Below are positions 1-9,330 of a stretch of 64,000 nt of DNA, in pieces (position 1 is the stretch's first letter; every line of letters begins with the position of its first letter). The notes below the pieces were generated by a model. That model had not been told where the DNA came from, did no database searches, and saw only the letters and a program-made list of their open reading frames with translations. The translations under genes were made by a program, and so were the position numbers. Source of the stretch: Trypanosoma brucei gambiense DAL972. Lineage: Eukaryota; Euglenozoa; Kinetoplastea; Trypanosomatida; Trypanosomatidae. Location: the NCBI RefSeq assembly GCF_000210295.1, contig NC_026744.1, forward strand, positions 3,596,001 to 3,660,000, read 5' to 3'.

Positions 1-582
1 GATGCGTACTACGTCCGGCACCGCTGCATCCTGTGCTTTCCAGTGGTCTGGAAGAGCAGCCTTATAAATTGCGCTCGTATAGTCAATCATAGGGAACACA
101 CTCCGCCACTCTTTAGTGTGCTCGTAGGTGAAGGAGGTCTTGCGACACTTCAGTTCCACGGGGGTACCACGGTAGTCGAAATAACCAGCAATGCCACTAT
201 TAGGGGAAACCCCACCGAACAGTGCCGAACGAAGGGAGGTACGCGCCACCGCGCACTCAAGGACGTCCGCCGCCATAGAGGTTGCGAACGATGGTAGAGC
301 CTTTGGTATTAACACCCCACAGACCTTTCCCTTTGCGTTTCTGAACACTGTGGTACCATGGAAGTCAACTGCATGGTCGGCGTTGTTGTGAAATGGATGC
401 TTTTTCACAGCCTCCTGAAAGGCCTTTTCGGCCTTCTCCCTCGCCTCGGCATCAATCTGGGAACCCTGCATGTAGTGGTTAAAGGCGTACACCACATCAT
501 TCGACGGTTGATAAACGTCCCAGCCGGGTTTCATGGAGTCATCTGCTTTCTCCCTCAGTACCTTCTTCACCTGCCTTCGCAT
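1..582 (-). CDS. JBP1: Base J-binding protein 1 / thymidine hydroxylase (N-terminal part, cut by the window edge)
   Basis: The minus strand is open from an ATG at 582-580 to the window edge (194 codons). I recognise the translation as the N-terminal part of T. brucei JBP1, the 2-oxoglutarate/Fe(II)-dependent thymidine hydroxylase that starts base J synthesis and also binds J. Recognisable stretches are MKPGWDVYQPSNDVV, FHGTTVFRNAKGKV and GYFDYRGTPVELKCR. The Fe-binding HxD...H residues and the J-DNA-binding domain lie beyond the left edge, so catalytic competence cannot be judged here. It is the most downstream gene seen in the minus-strand array. A TAA lies in the same frame at 631-629. A coding-like stretch in another frame just upstream is discussed as a finding. 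The identity rests on remembered family sequence and I am fairly sure of it. Confidence 0.88.
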   Translation of the reverse strand, partial: MRRQVKKVLREKADDSMKPGWDVYQPSNDVVYAFNHYMQGSQIDAEAREKAEKAFQEAVKKHPFHNNADHAVDFHGTTVFRNAKGKVCGVLIPKALPSFATSMAADVLECAVARTSLRSALFGGVSPNSGIAGYFDYRGTPVELKCRKTSFTYEHTKEWRSVFPMIDYTSAIYKAALPDHWKAQDAAVPDVVRI

Positions 583-1224
583 TCGTCCCACCGCGTCTTC
601 TTTTCCACCAGCTCCTCTATGTCCAGGACGTTATTTTTTCTTTTTCAAATCGTGCCGCACGTGAAACGGTACCCCGGTGACTCCGCACAAAATACGCCCC
701 AACGCTGCCAGCTAGCCCCCTTCTCGGAGTCAAAGGATTGAAGCTTGTGCGGGGCCTTTGTCTGCTGTAGCTGCCTTTCATCAGATAAAGAAGCATGATT
801 GGTGGAAAAGGGTGTTGGCAGCAGCTTGAAAAGGAGGGAAACCAACGATAGTATCCAAGGAACAAGGTATGGGAAGAAAATGCAGCGATCAGCCATAACC
901 GGCCCGGGAAAAACTAAAAAAAATATAGGAAGAGGGGAGAATGATGGTGTCCGAGCTAAACAAATAACAAGCCAATCGAGTCACCCGCTTACGATCACTC
1001 CTCTACATTGTACAACACTTGTGTAATTGATCACACAATAGAATGACTCGCAGCGATAAGGGTGCCATCATAAAACGGCTGGTGATGGTGTGTGGAGAAG
1101 CGGCAACGCAGCGTTAAGACGATAAGAACATAAGGCAGATGAATTCGTGCACCCGCGCAGGTGCAATACACTCGTACCTTTTGTGTGTACTACACAATAG
1201 ATAAAGAAATAGAGCGGATTAGAC
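583..1224. other. Intergenic: cytochrome b5 3' UTR and JBP1 5' leader (minus-strand unit)
   Basis: No convincing gene. Overlapping short frames in several registers are present, none with a family signature. The only coding-like stretch is about 25 codons at roughly 541-615, in a different frame from JBP1. Confidence 0.5.
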
Positions 1225-1584
1225 TCAGCTTGAGAATAGAAAGTATATAATAATGGCCACGATAGAAGACGTCACCGCAATAAGCTCAAGGGAAAAGGCG
1301 CTGGTGGTTGATGTTTCGGAAGAGGCTTTCAAGATCTTTACGTCCTCGGGGCTCAACCTGCCCACACAATATTTTTTGAGCTCTTCCTTCGCAATGTCAC
1401 TGTGCCCAACCGAATTAAAGTCATCTGTCCCATCTTTACCGGCCACCCCAAGGAGTGTGTCTACGCCACCAGGATGTTGGCTAACGTACTTGGTGACATC
1501 ATAAACTTTCTCGTCAATGCTGATCCACAAATCACCTTCTGCCGCATGCTTTTGAAGCTCTTTCAGCGATACAAACCCCTCCAT
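1225..1584 (-). CDS. Cytochrome b5, tail-anchored (119 aa)
   Basis: A small haem protein that passes electrons to membrane-bound desaturases and hydroxylases. The b5 fold runs from about residue 3 to 78, with the diagnostic HPGG motif (axial haem His37) and the second axial His61 in SVGHS. A Ser/Thr-rich linker leads to a C-terminal hydrophobic anchor at about 98-117 (LIAVTSSIVAIIIYFLF), so the haem domain should face the cytosol from the ER or mitochondrial outer membrane. I chose the ATG at 1584-1582. The frame is open further upstream only because a TA repeat translates as an Ile-Tyr run, and that extension begins with TTG. Confidence 0.93.
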   Translation of the reverse strand: MEGFVSLKELQKHAAEGDLWISIDEKVYDVTKYVSQHPGGVDTLLGVAGKDGTDDFNSVGHSDIAKEELKKYCVGRLSPEDVKILKASSETSTTSAFSLELIAVTSSIVAIIIYFLFSS

Positions 1585-1585
1585 G

Positions 1586-1620
1586 TATATATATATATAT
1601 ATATATATATAAATATATAT
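1586..1620. repeat. TA dinucleotide microsatellite touching the cytochrome b5 start codon
   Basis: An almost pure (TA)n tract with one interruption sits directly 5' of the cytochrome b5 ATG on the minus strand, so it probably lies in the 5' leader of that mRNA. It keeps the reading frame open and creates an apparent Ile-Tyr N-terminal extension, which I consider non-coding. Confidence 0.9.
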
Positions 1621-1959
1621 GTTTTCCTTTTGCCCGGCGGCTGCCAAAATCTGTGACTTGTTATTCTTCTTGAGTAAAGTCTCGATTAGTGAGAAGGAAG
1701 AGAAAAGGAAGAATAAAAATGCTGACGGCCTCTACTAGCCGTTTCTTACCCTACTTCATTTGTGTTTTTGTGGTTTCTGTTGCTCTTTTACCTGACGTTC
1801 AGTGCGAAGCTTCACTCCGCAGTTTTAACCACCTGCCCCACGATCCTTCGAGAGATACAGCTGTAACGTCAACCCCATGACGATGGCAAGCCGGAAGTAG
1901 GAAGAAACCACGGCACCACTCACTCTTCAACTTTGCACATTGCCAGTGCCTCCGCACAT

Positions 1960-2367
1960 TTAGATCCCAACTCTTGCGGGAGTACCAGGCATGGCGCCTA
2001 ATCGCACCATCTCGGCAATCGTAACAAACTCAACGAACCCGATGCGCCGCCGCGCTCCGTCACAGCGTTCCCTCTGGGAGTAGCCTTCATACGGTGGTGG
2101 GGGTGGCATGCAAGCTTCCTGGTGAAGTCGGCACTCAATGTGATACAACTCGGGGTTCATCACACCTCTAAGCACATCCGGCGGAACGGTTATATGATTT
2201 CCTGCACCCTTGCGCTGCTGCTGCTGCCGCTTCTGCTTTTGCTGCCGGAAGACTCGCATTTCCACCTTCTCTAAGTTGGAGCTAAGATCCTTCAGGCATG
2301 CCTTCATGCGCCGCTCACGGATGCTCTTCCGTGCACGCCTCACAAGCTTCATCTTAGGGTGGCCCAT
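1960..2367 (-). CDS. Hypothetical basic protein (135 aa)
   Basis: I do not recognise a family. The protein opens with an ATG at 2367-2365. It has a strongly basic N-terminal half with a Gln/Arg/Lys-rich stretch at about 42-53 that may form an exposed helix, and a Pro-rich run (CMPPPPPYEG) near residue 90. It lies between the cytochrome b5 gene and the large multidomain gene, in the same orientation, with short spacers as expected for a polycistronic unit. Length, orientation and ordinary codon use support a real gene. No membrane segment or catalytic motif is visible. It could be a small mitochondrial or RNA-associated protein, but that is only a guess. Confidence 0.6.
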   Translation of the reverse strand: MGHPKMKLVRRARKSIRERRMKACLKDLSSNLEKVEMRVFRQQKQKRQQQQRKGAGNHITVPPDVLRGVMNPELYHIECRLHQEACMPPPPPYEGYSQRERCDGARRRIGFVEFVTIAEMVRLGAMPGTPARVGI

Positions 2368-2755
2368 CTACCTTTTGGTTGTTGAGCACTTTCCAGCCAC
2401 ACTTACTTTGTAGAGGCCGTGTGCAGGCAATAGGGCGCATGGAAAAGGTGTGAAAGGGAAGATGCCAACAGGGCTCGCATAGTCCCGCATCATTTGCAAC
2501 CAGGGAGTAGTAGCGTGATAGAGACAGGATGACAAATCTACATTAACTTACATATGTGCGGCCAAGTGGAAAAAGAGTCCACCTTTGAACACAAAAAAAC
2601 CCTTTCAAAGGAAAAGAAAGAAATGCTTGTGAAAGGCGGTTATCTTCACTCGGTTGTTCTGCTTTTAAGAACTTCCTTGCAACGGAGTACATACCGAGAT
2701 GTTACAGTACAAATATTAACCTCTACATTTTGCCGTCCCCCGTAGTTTCCACTTC

Positions 2756-5700
2756 TCACGATGCAGTGGCAATTTCACATTCCATGAACCGTACATATGG
2801 GATCGGAATTGGTTCTTTGTGCTGCTGCTTCTGTAAACGACGAAACTTGCGTACGGAACACGTACACTTTACCTCATAAAGATATGCCACATGATCCACA
2901 TCCAGCGTGCGGTAGCCGAAAAGCGGGTTAACAGGAAGCCGCCATGACAAACATCGCATAACGATAGCGTTTACCCAGTGCGTAATGTTCTGTTTTTGCG
3001 CAGGGTCGTCGTCTTCAAAGTTAACACGAACACCAGCAGCGCAGGCTGTGAGGCGAATACCGACGTTACATTCTTGAGGCCTACACTTCTCTACCTCACT
3101 TTCCACAGCTTCCATGACAATACCGTCGATACCCTTGTTGTTCTGCGTCAACACGAAGTAAATCGTTCTTTTGAAGAGTATCTCCTTCAGGGGGCCGGCT
3201 TGCACCAGAATGTTCTTGAAAACACTGAACATATCCGGCTGAACGACAGCGCTCCCTACCGCAAATCGCATGACGACATGGACTTCCTTTGAGTCCCTCT
3301 CGCGTCTCAGTTTGTCGCGTGCATCGGAGTCTAGTGGGCAGGTATGAATGGGGATGAGCTCTGCAGTAAATGGCAACTCGCGGTCGAGCTCCTTCCTCGC
3401 CGCGGCATACGTTTCCTCATCGACTACAGACTGCATCTGTGACACTACGTAGGTGGCCAAAGACCTCCAGTCTCGCTGCTCCGCAGTAGTCTCAATACCC
3501 CCCCGCAGTATAGCGGCCTTTGTGTGAGCCGAAACACGTGGCAACCGTCCATCGAAGGCCTTCTTCAGGATGTCAGTGAAAACACGCCGCTGTTGCGGTT
3601 TGTAAGGGAATCGCAACGTGTTGCCCGTGCTGCTTGCCAAGCAAGCAAAACCACAGGTCATCGGAGTGATAGGTTCCAAATCGAAGGCAACAACACGCTG
3701 CAACCCCACAGGCGTCATATGTCGCTGGAAAATTAGCTGCATAAGCTCCCCGACCTCGCACAGTGTGTTTGCGTACGGGTTGACAAAAAGATTCTCGCAC
3801 GGCAGAATGAAGTTCATTCCCGCCTCATTTTGCCTGTACAGACGTTCATATTCCTCCGTAGATTCGATGGCTAGCTTTATCTCCCGGATGATCATCAGAA
3901 CTTCTGTATCGTATTCTGCTTCGCACGCCATGCGAAGGTTTGCTTCCTCATCCTCTGTCTCCGCCACCGCCCAACGGAACATTTCATCCCTTTGCCGAGC
4001 TGCCATTTCAGCCTCCTGCGTCGCTTTTTTGCTCATTATGACAACTTGCTTCTTTTTCGACTTGCGAGCCTTTGGTTGTGGCATGGTCTCGCGGAAGTTT
4101 TGTATCATTTGCCGGTAGCCCAGCCCACGCTCGAGGTCAATGTGAGCCCTTTGGCTCCCCTCTGAAATAGATATGTGAAGGCTGTGGAGAGAAACTAGGA
4201 TGGGTTGGCGTATTTCCATCCTTCCACCGTAACCACTAACGTACACAAATGACGTCGCATTTTGGTCAAGTTCTGCGATCGACTTAGTAATGGCCACTCT
4301 TTCAGGGTTGAGTAGGTGAGTAACTTCGTAACCCTGTCGCCTCAGCATCGACGACAACTCCTCTAGATTATCATTTATTGACGGTATCGACTCCGCTTCT
4401 ATATCATGAAGCGAGATGAGCAGCGCAGACAACCTTTCCCTAGCCTTGAGGAGAGGGTTTGCTCGAAGCACAGCGATCTCTTCAACCCGACGTTCCTGAA
4501 CCTGTTTCTCATTAGCCAGGCGCAGCGCTTCCATTCGACCCATTTGTGCTCTCCAGTTCCTCTGAATCAGAACTGCAGCCCTTTCGTATGTCGCTATGTA
4601 CAAGCGCCTGTTAAATAATGCTATGGAGGCTGCCTCATCGGCTGTTGCACGACCAGATATATGATGAATAATGTGAAGACTGGAACCGAATTCAGCGTTA
4701 AGTAAGTGATTGTGCAGCACGGCGCTAAGAAGCCACGGCTTCCCGCTGTTCTGCAGGGAACGAACAAGGTCCTCAGTTACGATGCTCTTTCCGCTCACGG
4801 TTATAGGTCCCAGTTTCCATGTCGTGAAGGGCTTTAGGGTGTCAGAAAGAAGAACGGAGTCCACACTGTTTATCATATGGTTTAGCATGATTTCTCTGCG
4901 CCCTTTGGTACCCGCCACCGCATAAGCATACTGCCACCGTAGCATACTTTGGTTGAATGTGGCGTCTGGTGGAAGCACGGGACCGTGCAGGTTGAGAAGA
5001 GTTACGTGGCAATCGCCAATTCTGATGACAAACATAAAATGACCAACGGGCTTCTCCAAGGACAGTGCTTCGTTGACTATCTCCTCAAACTGAACAAGGG
5101 TCTCCACATGTCTGAAACAACTTTCGGGCAGTGCCCTCCACGTTTTCCACTCCGGCCGAGCGTCACATATGTGCTGCTCGACGACCCTCAGTTCCACAGA
5201 AGCACCGGCTAGCACATCATATGGTACCTCGCGCACAACACCTGATTGGCTGAATTCGCATGTGAACACAACCGCAGCCAGCGAAACAGCATTGTTCATG
5301 TGGATGAAAACTTCATCCTGCGCAGTGGTATCTTGCCCCTCTTCGTGTGTTTCCTCCAGATACGGGTACCAAAAAACATCGTGACGACGAATTGCGCATG
5401 TTTTTTCACTGATCAGTAGTCCGTGGTTGCACCGGCCGCTTGAGTCTTGCAGCACATATGAGCCTGGCCCCTCATTCATCACCAACGTCGCGAGCGGCAC
5501 GCCGCGTGCGGAGATGAAACACCGGGAGATTTCACCATAGAAAGGGCACTGCACTCTGTAGCTACGCACGTTATGGCCACCGAGGCAGATCCAATCATCG
5601 AATGGTATAAATTTCCCTGGCCCCTCCCGCACCAGGTAGAACAGCTCTTGCGGTGTGCCGTCAACTTTCACTGAATAAGCGTTGGCCTCACTGTCAATGC

Positions 5701-7630
5701 ACTTCCAAACCAAAGTATGCCATTGCCCATCCATAAAGTTTGTGTGCTCATTTCCTCTCAGTAACGCCGAGCAGCAAGCGCCTAGCGAGTCCACGAGGTA
5801 TAGCGTAATGTTATACTCATGAAAGCGGTAGCGCTCCCTTCCGAACGCTGGCTCCGCATTGAACACGATACCGAATCCCTGCATTCTGCACTGTTTGTCT
5901 GTCACACCAAGTAAGCTCATAACTCTATTGTCTACATCTGTTTTAAATCTAATTTCTACAGTCCAATTGTGTAGCAAATCCCCTAAAATACCTAATGTGC
6001 CCAGATTCACCACGAGGTTTCCGTCCAAATGCGGAGCACAGGAGGGTGGTGGGCCACAACCTGGTTCGACGCCTTTCAGCATGCCGAGTTGTTCAGGGGG
6101 AATAGTTCGCGTCATCTCTTGTTGCTTTTCGTCGCTTGCCATCAGTGGCCAACGCACCAAGGGCCTATAACCGTCTACATCTTGCACGCCGAAACGTACC
6201 TCACAGATGGATCCGCTGAATACATTTCTCACGGCATTGGTTTCGTCCAGGTGGCCACCAACGTAAAGGCGATGAGGCCACGCATTGAAAAATATAGGAT
6301 TTTCTTGCTGCACAATAGTTAGCTGGACCACGGTTCCATCGAATATGCAGTTCAACTTACTCTCCTCCAGGCTCTGCACGTGGAGTACAAAGTGATGAAA
6401 TGATGTGGTGCCACCTGGTGATTGGTTAAGTGCAACAGGAAGCAAACAATCTAGAACACGGTTCGTTCCGTCTCGAATGTAAATGCAAATACCCTCGCTG
6501 ACGTCTTCCCTCTGAACCCACGAGATCTCGAATAACTGACCAACATCTAGGCGTCCGTCGTCGATGTGGATGAGTGTTGCCTTGGGTGCTGTCCACTCGG
6601 GATTCTTCTTGAACCAAAAGTCCACCTTGAAACTTTTGATGACGTCCTCAAACTTCGGTATACCAGGTAGTGCAATAAACGATGATGCGCCGTCAAAAAC
6701 GAAATACTGCATCTCATCGCCCCATCCGTTTCCCTTTAGGGGTCGGATGGGCTCCTGGTTGACATCACTTTCCAAATTTTCCAGCGCAATGAGCGTCGAC
6801 TTTCGTTTCAAGCGGGCGCTCTGTTGGGAGCTCCTGCCGCCCTCCCTCAACCGTCTTAGTGATGTCGTCGCACTGTCGAATCGACTATGCGCCGCTTGAT
6901 AAGGAGATCTACACCCGAGACAGGACCCCTTAGTGCACGGAGGTATCAGTTCCCCACGGTGCGTTGCTGTCAAAATAGTGAAACGTTCCGTGGCCTTTCC
7001 CCGAGGACCAAGAAGGAATTTGTGCTCCTTTACCAGCGCCTTCAAACTTCGCGTCAGTTTTGCGGACAGGCGTATTGTGGCCTTGGTATTCTTATCCCCA
7101 TCAGCTAACTTTCGTACAACGTCCCGCGAATGGGGTTTGTTTACTTCATTTTCCAACTGCAGAAGGCGTTGCATCTGTTTTTCCTTGGCAATTCCATCGG
7201 CAACGATGTGCATGGCGTTCTCGGCGCTTCTTTCAACTGCTTTTTGAATAACCCGGAGAACTTTCTCAAGAAACTTCTCCGCATTCACACCACGATTAAT
7301 TATTGTGACGTTCTCCCGAGATGCTACGCGCGAACTTACATCAGACATAAGTACTTCGAGCGTGTTCCACTCCTCGCTCGAGCTGGACGCCCCTTCCTCC
7401 ACGGAAGCATCCATGATACCGTCAAAGGGCATTAGGAAGAATGAGCCGGCGCTAGCATCTGTTGAGGTGTCCTGCCTTGCCTCCTTCACAGCCTCGGGCT
7501 CTGGAGGCGGTTGTCGGGTATCATAGTAAACCGCCGTTGGACCAGCGAACGTTGTCAGTTGGTACCGTTTGCCCTTATTTTCCACCTTGGTAGCCTCATC
7601 ATCCTCTACTATAGCGAGAATGAGCACCAT
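2756..7630 (-). CDS. Large multidomain protein: two LamG/ConA-like domains, motor-like segment, IQ motif, caspase-like fold (1,624 aa)
   Basis: I do not recognise a named gene. Visible parts in order: a charged N-terminal region with a CxxxxCLGC cluster at 232-240; two concanavalin/LamG-type beta-sandwich segments at about 308-485 and 535-710 (VDFWFKKN, VEIRFKTD, QWHTLVWKC, LYVGGH); a segment at about 860-1015 resembling the back half of a kinesin motor but without a P-loop; an IQ-type helix at 1018-1030 (AAVLIQRNWRAQM); a caspase/metacaspase p20-like unit at about 1066-1140 (ALLISLHDIE, GYEVTHLLNP, FVYVSGYGG); a charged helical linker; and an unassigned C-terminal 350 residues. The usual caspase SGHG histidine is Tyr here, so this unit is probably inactive. 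Domain labels are from visual pattern recognition. A cytoskeletal or flagellar role is inference. Confidence 0.85.
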   Translation of the reverse strand: MVLILAIVEDDEATKVENKGKRYQLTTFAGPTAVYYDTRQPPPEPEAVKEARQDTSTDASAGSFFLMPFDGIMDASVEEGASSSSEEWNTLEVLMSDVSSRVASRENVTIINRGVNAEKFLEKVLRVIQKAVERSAENAMHIVADGIAKEKQMQRLLQLENEVNKPHSRDVVRKLADGDKNTKATIRLSAKLTRSLKALVKEHKFLLGPRGKATERFTILTATHRGELIPPCTKGSCLGCRSPYQAAHSRFDSATTSLRRLREGGRSSQQSARLKRKSTLIALENLESDVNQEPIRPLKGNGWGDEMQYFVFDGASSFIALPGIPKFEDVIKSFKVDFWFKKNPEWTAPKATLIHIDDGRLDVGQLFEISWVQREDVSEGICIYIRDGTNRVLDCLLPVALNQSPGGTTSFHHFVLHVQSLEESKLNCIFDGTVVQLTIVQQENPIFFNAWPHRLYVGGHLDETNAVRNVFSGSICEVRFGVQDVDGYRPLVRWPLMASDEKQQEMTRTIPPEQLGMLKGVEPGCGPPPSCAPHLDGNLVVNLGTLGILGDLLHNWTVEIRFKTDVDNRVMSLLGVTDKQCRMQGFGIVFNAEPAFGRERYRFHEYNITLYLVDSLGACCSALLRGNEHTNFMDGQWHTLVWKCIDSEANAYSVKVDGTPQELFYLVREGPGKFIPFDDWICLGGHNVRSYRVQCPFYGEISRCFISARGVPLATLVMNEGPGSYVLQDSSGRCNHGLLISEKTCAIRRHDVFWYPYLEETHEEGQDTTAQDEVFIHMNNAVSLAAVVFTCEFSQSGVVREVPYDVLAGASVELRVVEQHICDARPEWKTWRALPESCFRHVETLVQFEEIVNEALSLEKPVGHFMFVIRIGDCHVTLLNLHGPVLPPDATFNQSMLRWQYAYAVAGTKGRREIMLNHMINSVDSVLLSDTLKPFTTWKLGPITVSGKSIVTEDLVRSLQNSGKPWLLSAVLHNHLLNAEFGSSLHIIHHISGRATADEAASIALFNRRLYIATYERAAVLIQRNWRAQMGRMEALRLANEKQVQERRVEEIAVLRANPLLKARERLSALLISLHDIEAESIPSINDNLEELSSMLRRQGYEVTHLLNPERVAITKSIAELDQNATSFVYVSGYGGRMEIRQPILVSLHSLHISISEGSQRAHIDLERGLGYRQMIQNFRETMPQPKARKSKKKQVVIMSKKATQEAEMAARQRDEMFRWAVAETEDEEANLRMACEAEYDTEVLMIIREIKLAIESTEEYERLYRQNEAGMNFILPCENLFVNPYANTLCEVGELMQLIFQRHMTPVGLQRVVAFDLEPITPMTCGFACLASSTGNTLRFPYKPQQRRVFTDILKKAFDGRLPRVSAHTKAAILRGGIETTAEQRDWRSLATYVVSQMQSVVDEETYAAARKELDRELPFTAELIPIHTCPLDSDARDKLRRERDSKEVHVVMRFAVGSAVVQPDMFSVFKNILVQAGPLKEILFKRTIYFVLTQNNKGIDGIVMEAVESEVEKCRPQECNVGIRLTACAAGVRVNFEDDDPAQKQNITHWVNAIVMRCLSWRLPVNPLFGYRTLDVDHVAYLYEVKCTCSVRKFRRLQKQQHKEPIPIPYVRFMECEIATAS

Positions 7631-7977
7631 AACAGTTCTCTTACCCTACCTTACCTTCCTCTTCTGTCAACGAAACGGAAAAAACAACAAGTGCGAAGGA
7701 TGAGCGTCACCTGGCCTCGTGGGTACGCGCAGCTAAGGAACCAAGCCAAAGTTTTTGTTGTTTAGATACTCGGACTTTTCTATACATGTATTAATACATG
7801 CACGTATCAACCCTTCTTCAGATATGAATAACAGTACCGGCCCATTCTCTACAACCACTGTTGGGAGACGGAGACAACGAGCGGGGCCTTGATGGCTGTC
7901 ACTTTCTTTCCCCTGCACCAAAGCTACGAGGGTACGAAAGTTACAGCCGATCACTCCGCAACATCGTCATGCCGATC
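7631..7977. other. Intergenic spacer, minus-strand unit
   Basis: This holds the 3' UTR of the LRR gene and the leader of the large multidomain gene. No convincing coding frame. Pyrimidine-rich sequence (minus-strand sense) near 7640-7700 is compatible with trans-splicing signals. Confidence 0.5.
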
Positions 7978-8997
7978 TCAACCCTTTACCCGCTTCTTCT
8001 TTTTCCTCATGGCCCTTCCATTCTGCTCAAGTGAATTCTGTATCATGCAGAAATAGTTTGAATCCATTCTTTCGTGAACTCGAAATTCTACTAATTGCTT
8101 ATTCTCAAGTAAAAGGGCAACAATGAGTGGGGCCGCCTCCGGGGTTATTATATTAAAGTCCATATCTACCGATGTTAGGGTACTGCTTTTGCCAATCCCT
8201 AAGCAAAACTCTCGAACTGCCTCGTAAGAATGCCCAAATCGTGTATCGGCTACATCGATCGACTCAATAGAGCTACTTAACCCCAATGCCGTACCAATGT
8301 GTTTTATCCCCTCGGGACCAATGGCGTTACCTCGAAGGGAAAGGAAACGGATATTAGAGCCTCGCAAGGCGCCCTCGGCGAGAGCTTCAGCGCCCACACT
8401 TTCGATGCCACAGTGCTGCAGCGAAAGCTCCCCCAGTGTCCCATTCCATCGAAGGGCACTTGCAAGTGCTTTCGTTCCCACGTCACCCAGTGGATTGAAG
8501 TCTAGAACGCAGCGGCTAAGAGTCTCGCACTCCATGAGAAGTGTGCCAATATGTTTCACACCGTTTGCCCCAATTTGGCACCCAGGAACTTCAACGCACT
8601 GAACGCCAAAAGGGTTTTTACCCGCCATCGGTTTGTATGTGCGAATGAAGTTCACAACAACGAGAATGCCATCATCGCCTATTGAGCAGTGGTGCAACTG
8701 AATCACACGGAGGAATGGATACATAGGAAGAATATCCATGAAGAGGGCTCTCAGATCGCTATGAGAGATGTTGCCATGAACAAATAGTGGTACAAACGGG
8801 ATATTTGGCTGGTCACCATCCCTCACGCGTTGATATTCCACTTTTACACGCTTACTGAAGGGCGCGATGAACTCTCCAAGTACGGCACACTGTTCCAGAA
8901 GCCGCTTTAAGTCCACGTCGGCGTTCAGTTCCTGGGCCGGTGTCAATGTTGCGCCCTTCACAATCTCCTTCTGAGGAGGCGCATTTTTCCTACTCAT
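7978..8997 (-). CDS. Leucine-rich-repeat protein, ribonuclease-inhibitor type (339 aa)
   Basis: After about 75 residues of charged N-terminus come consecutive LRRs of the long RI/NLR type, for example LSRCVLDFNPLGDVGTKALA, LGELSLQHCGIESVGAEAL and IRFLSLRGNAIGPEGIKHI, spanning about residues 85-305. Such horseshoe repeats mediate protein-protein binding. Trypanosomes carry many, several in the flagellum and cytoskeleton. A basic tail (MRKKKKRVKG) ends the protein and could act as a nuclear or nucleolar signal. No catalytic domain is present. The start ATG is at 8997-8995. Confidence 0.85.
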   Translation of the reverse strand: MSRKNAPPQKEIVKGATLTPAQELNADVDLKRLLEQCAVLGEFIAPFSKRVKVEYQRVRDGDQPNIPFVPLFVHGNISHSDLRALFMDILPMYPFLRVIQLHHCSIGDDGILVVVNFIRTYKPMAGKNPFGVQCVEVPGCQIGANGVKHIGTLLMECETLSRCVLDFNPLGDVGTKALASALRWNGTLGELSLQHCGIESVGAEALAEGALRGSNIRFLSLRGNAIGPEGIKHIGTALGLSSSIESIDVADTRFGHSYEAVREFCLGIGKSSTLTSVDMDFNIITPEAAPLIVALLLENKQLVEFRVHERMDSNYFCMIQNSLEQNGRAMRKKKKRVKG

Positions 8998-9330
8998 TGA
9001 CTATTGTTGAAAAAGGAGTGTATTTGTACAACTGATCGTGGTCGCGCTGCACACCCGCGAGAAAGGAAGGTAAGGGCAACGTGGACATCCAACTTTTTCT
9101 GAAAGCAAAGAATTGCGTGAAGAGACACAACTGTTAGGTAACGAACGACACGGTCGGCCCACCCTAGGTGGCCATTTAAAAAAGAAGCCTCGTCACAGAG
9201 GGGAGTGAAGAAAAAAAGTATAGGCGGTCCTTGGAACGAGTGAACCATCTATAGTTCGTCTTTACATTGCAATCAGCGTAAAAGGTACACGGGTCCTCTC
9301 TACAACTTATTTAACTGCCGCAGATGCGCT
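8998..9330. other. Intergenic spacer, minus-strand unit
   Basis: No supported coding frame. Expected to hold the 3' UTR of the RIIa/EF-hand gene and the splice-acceptor region of the LRR gene. Confidence 0.5.

Noticed and set aside
1689..1880. Plus-strand 63-codon frame with a signal-peptide-like start
   Set aside because: It is antisense to the minus-strand unit, in the spacer between two minus-strand genes, with no domain and no acceptor context that sets it apart from chance.
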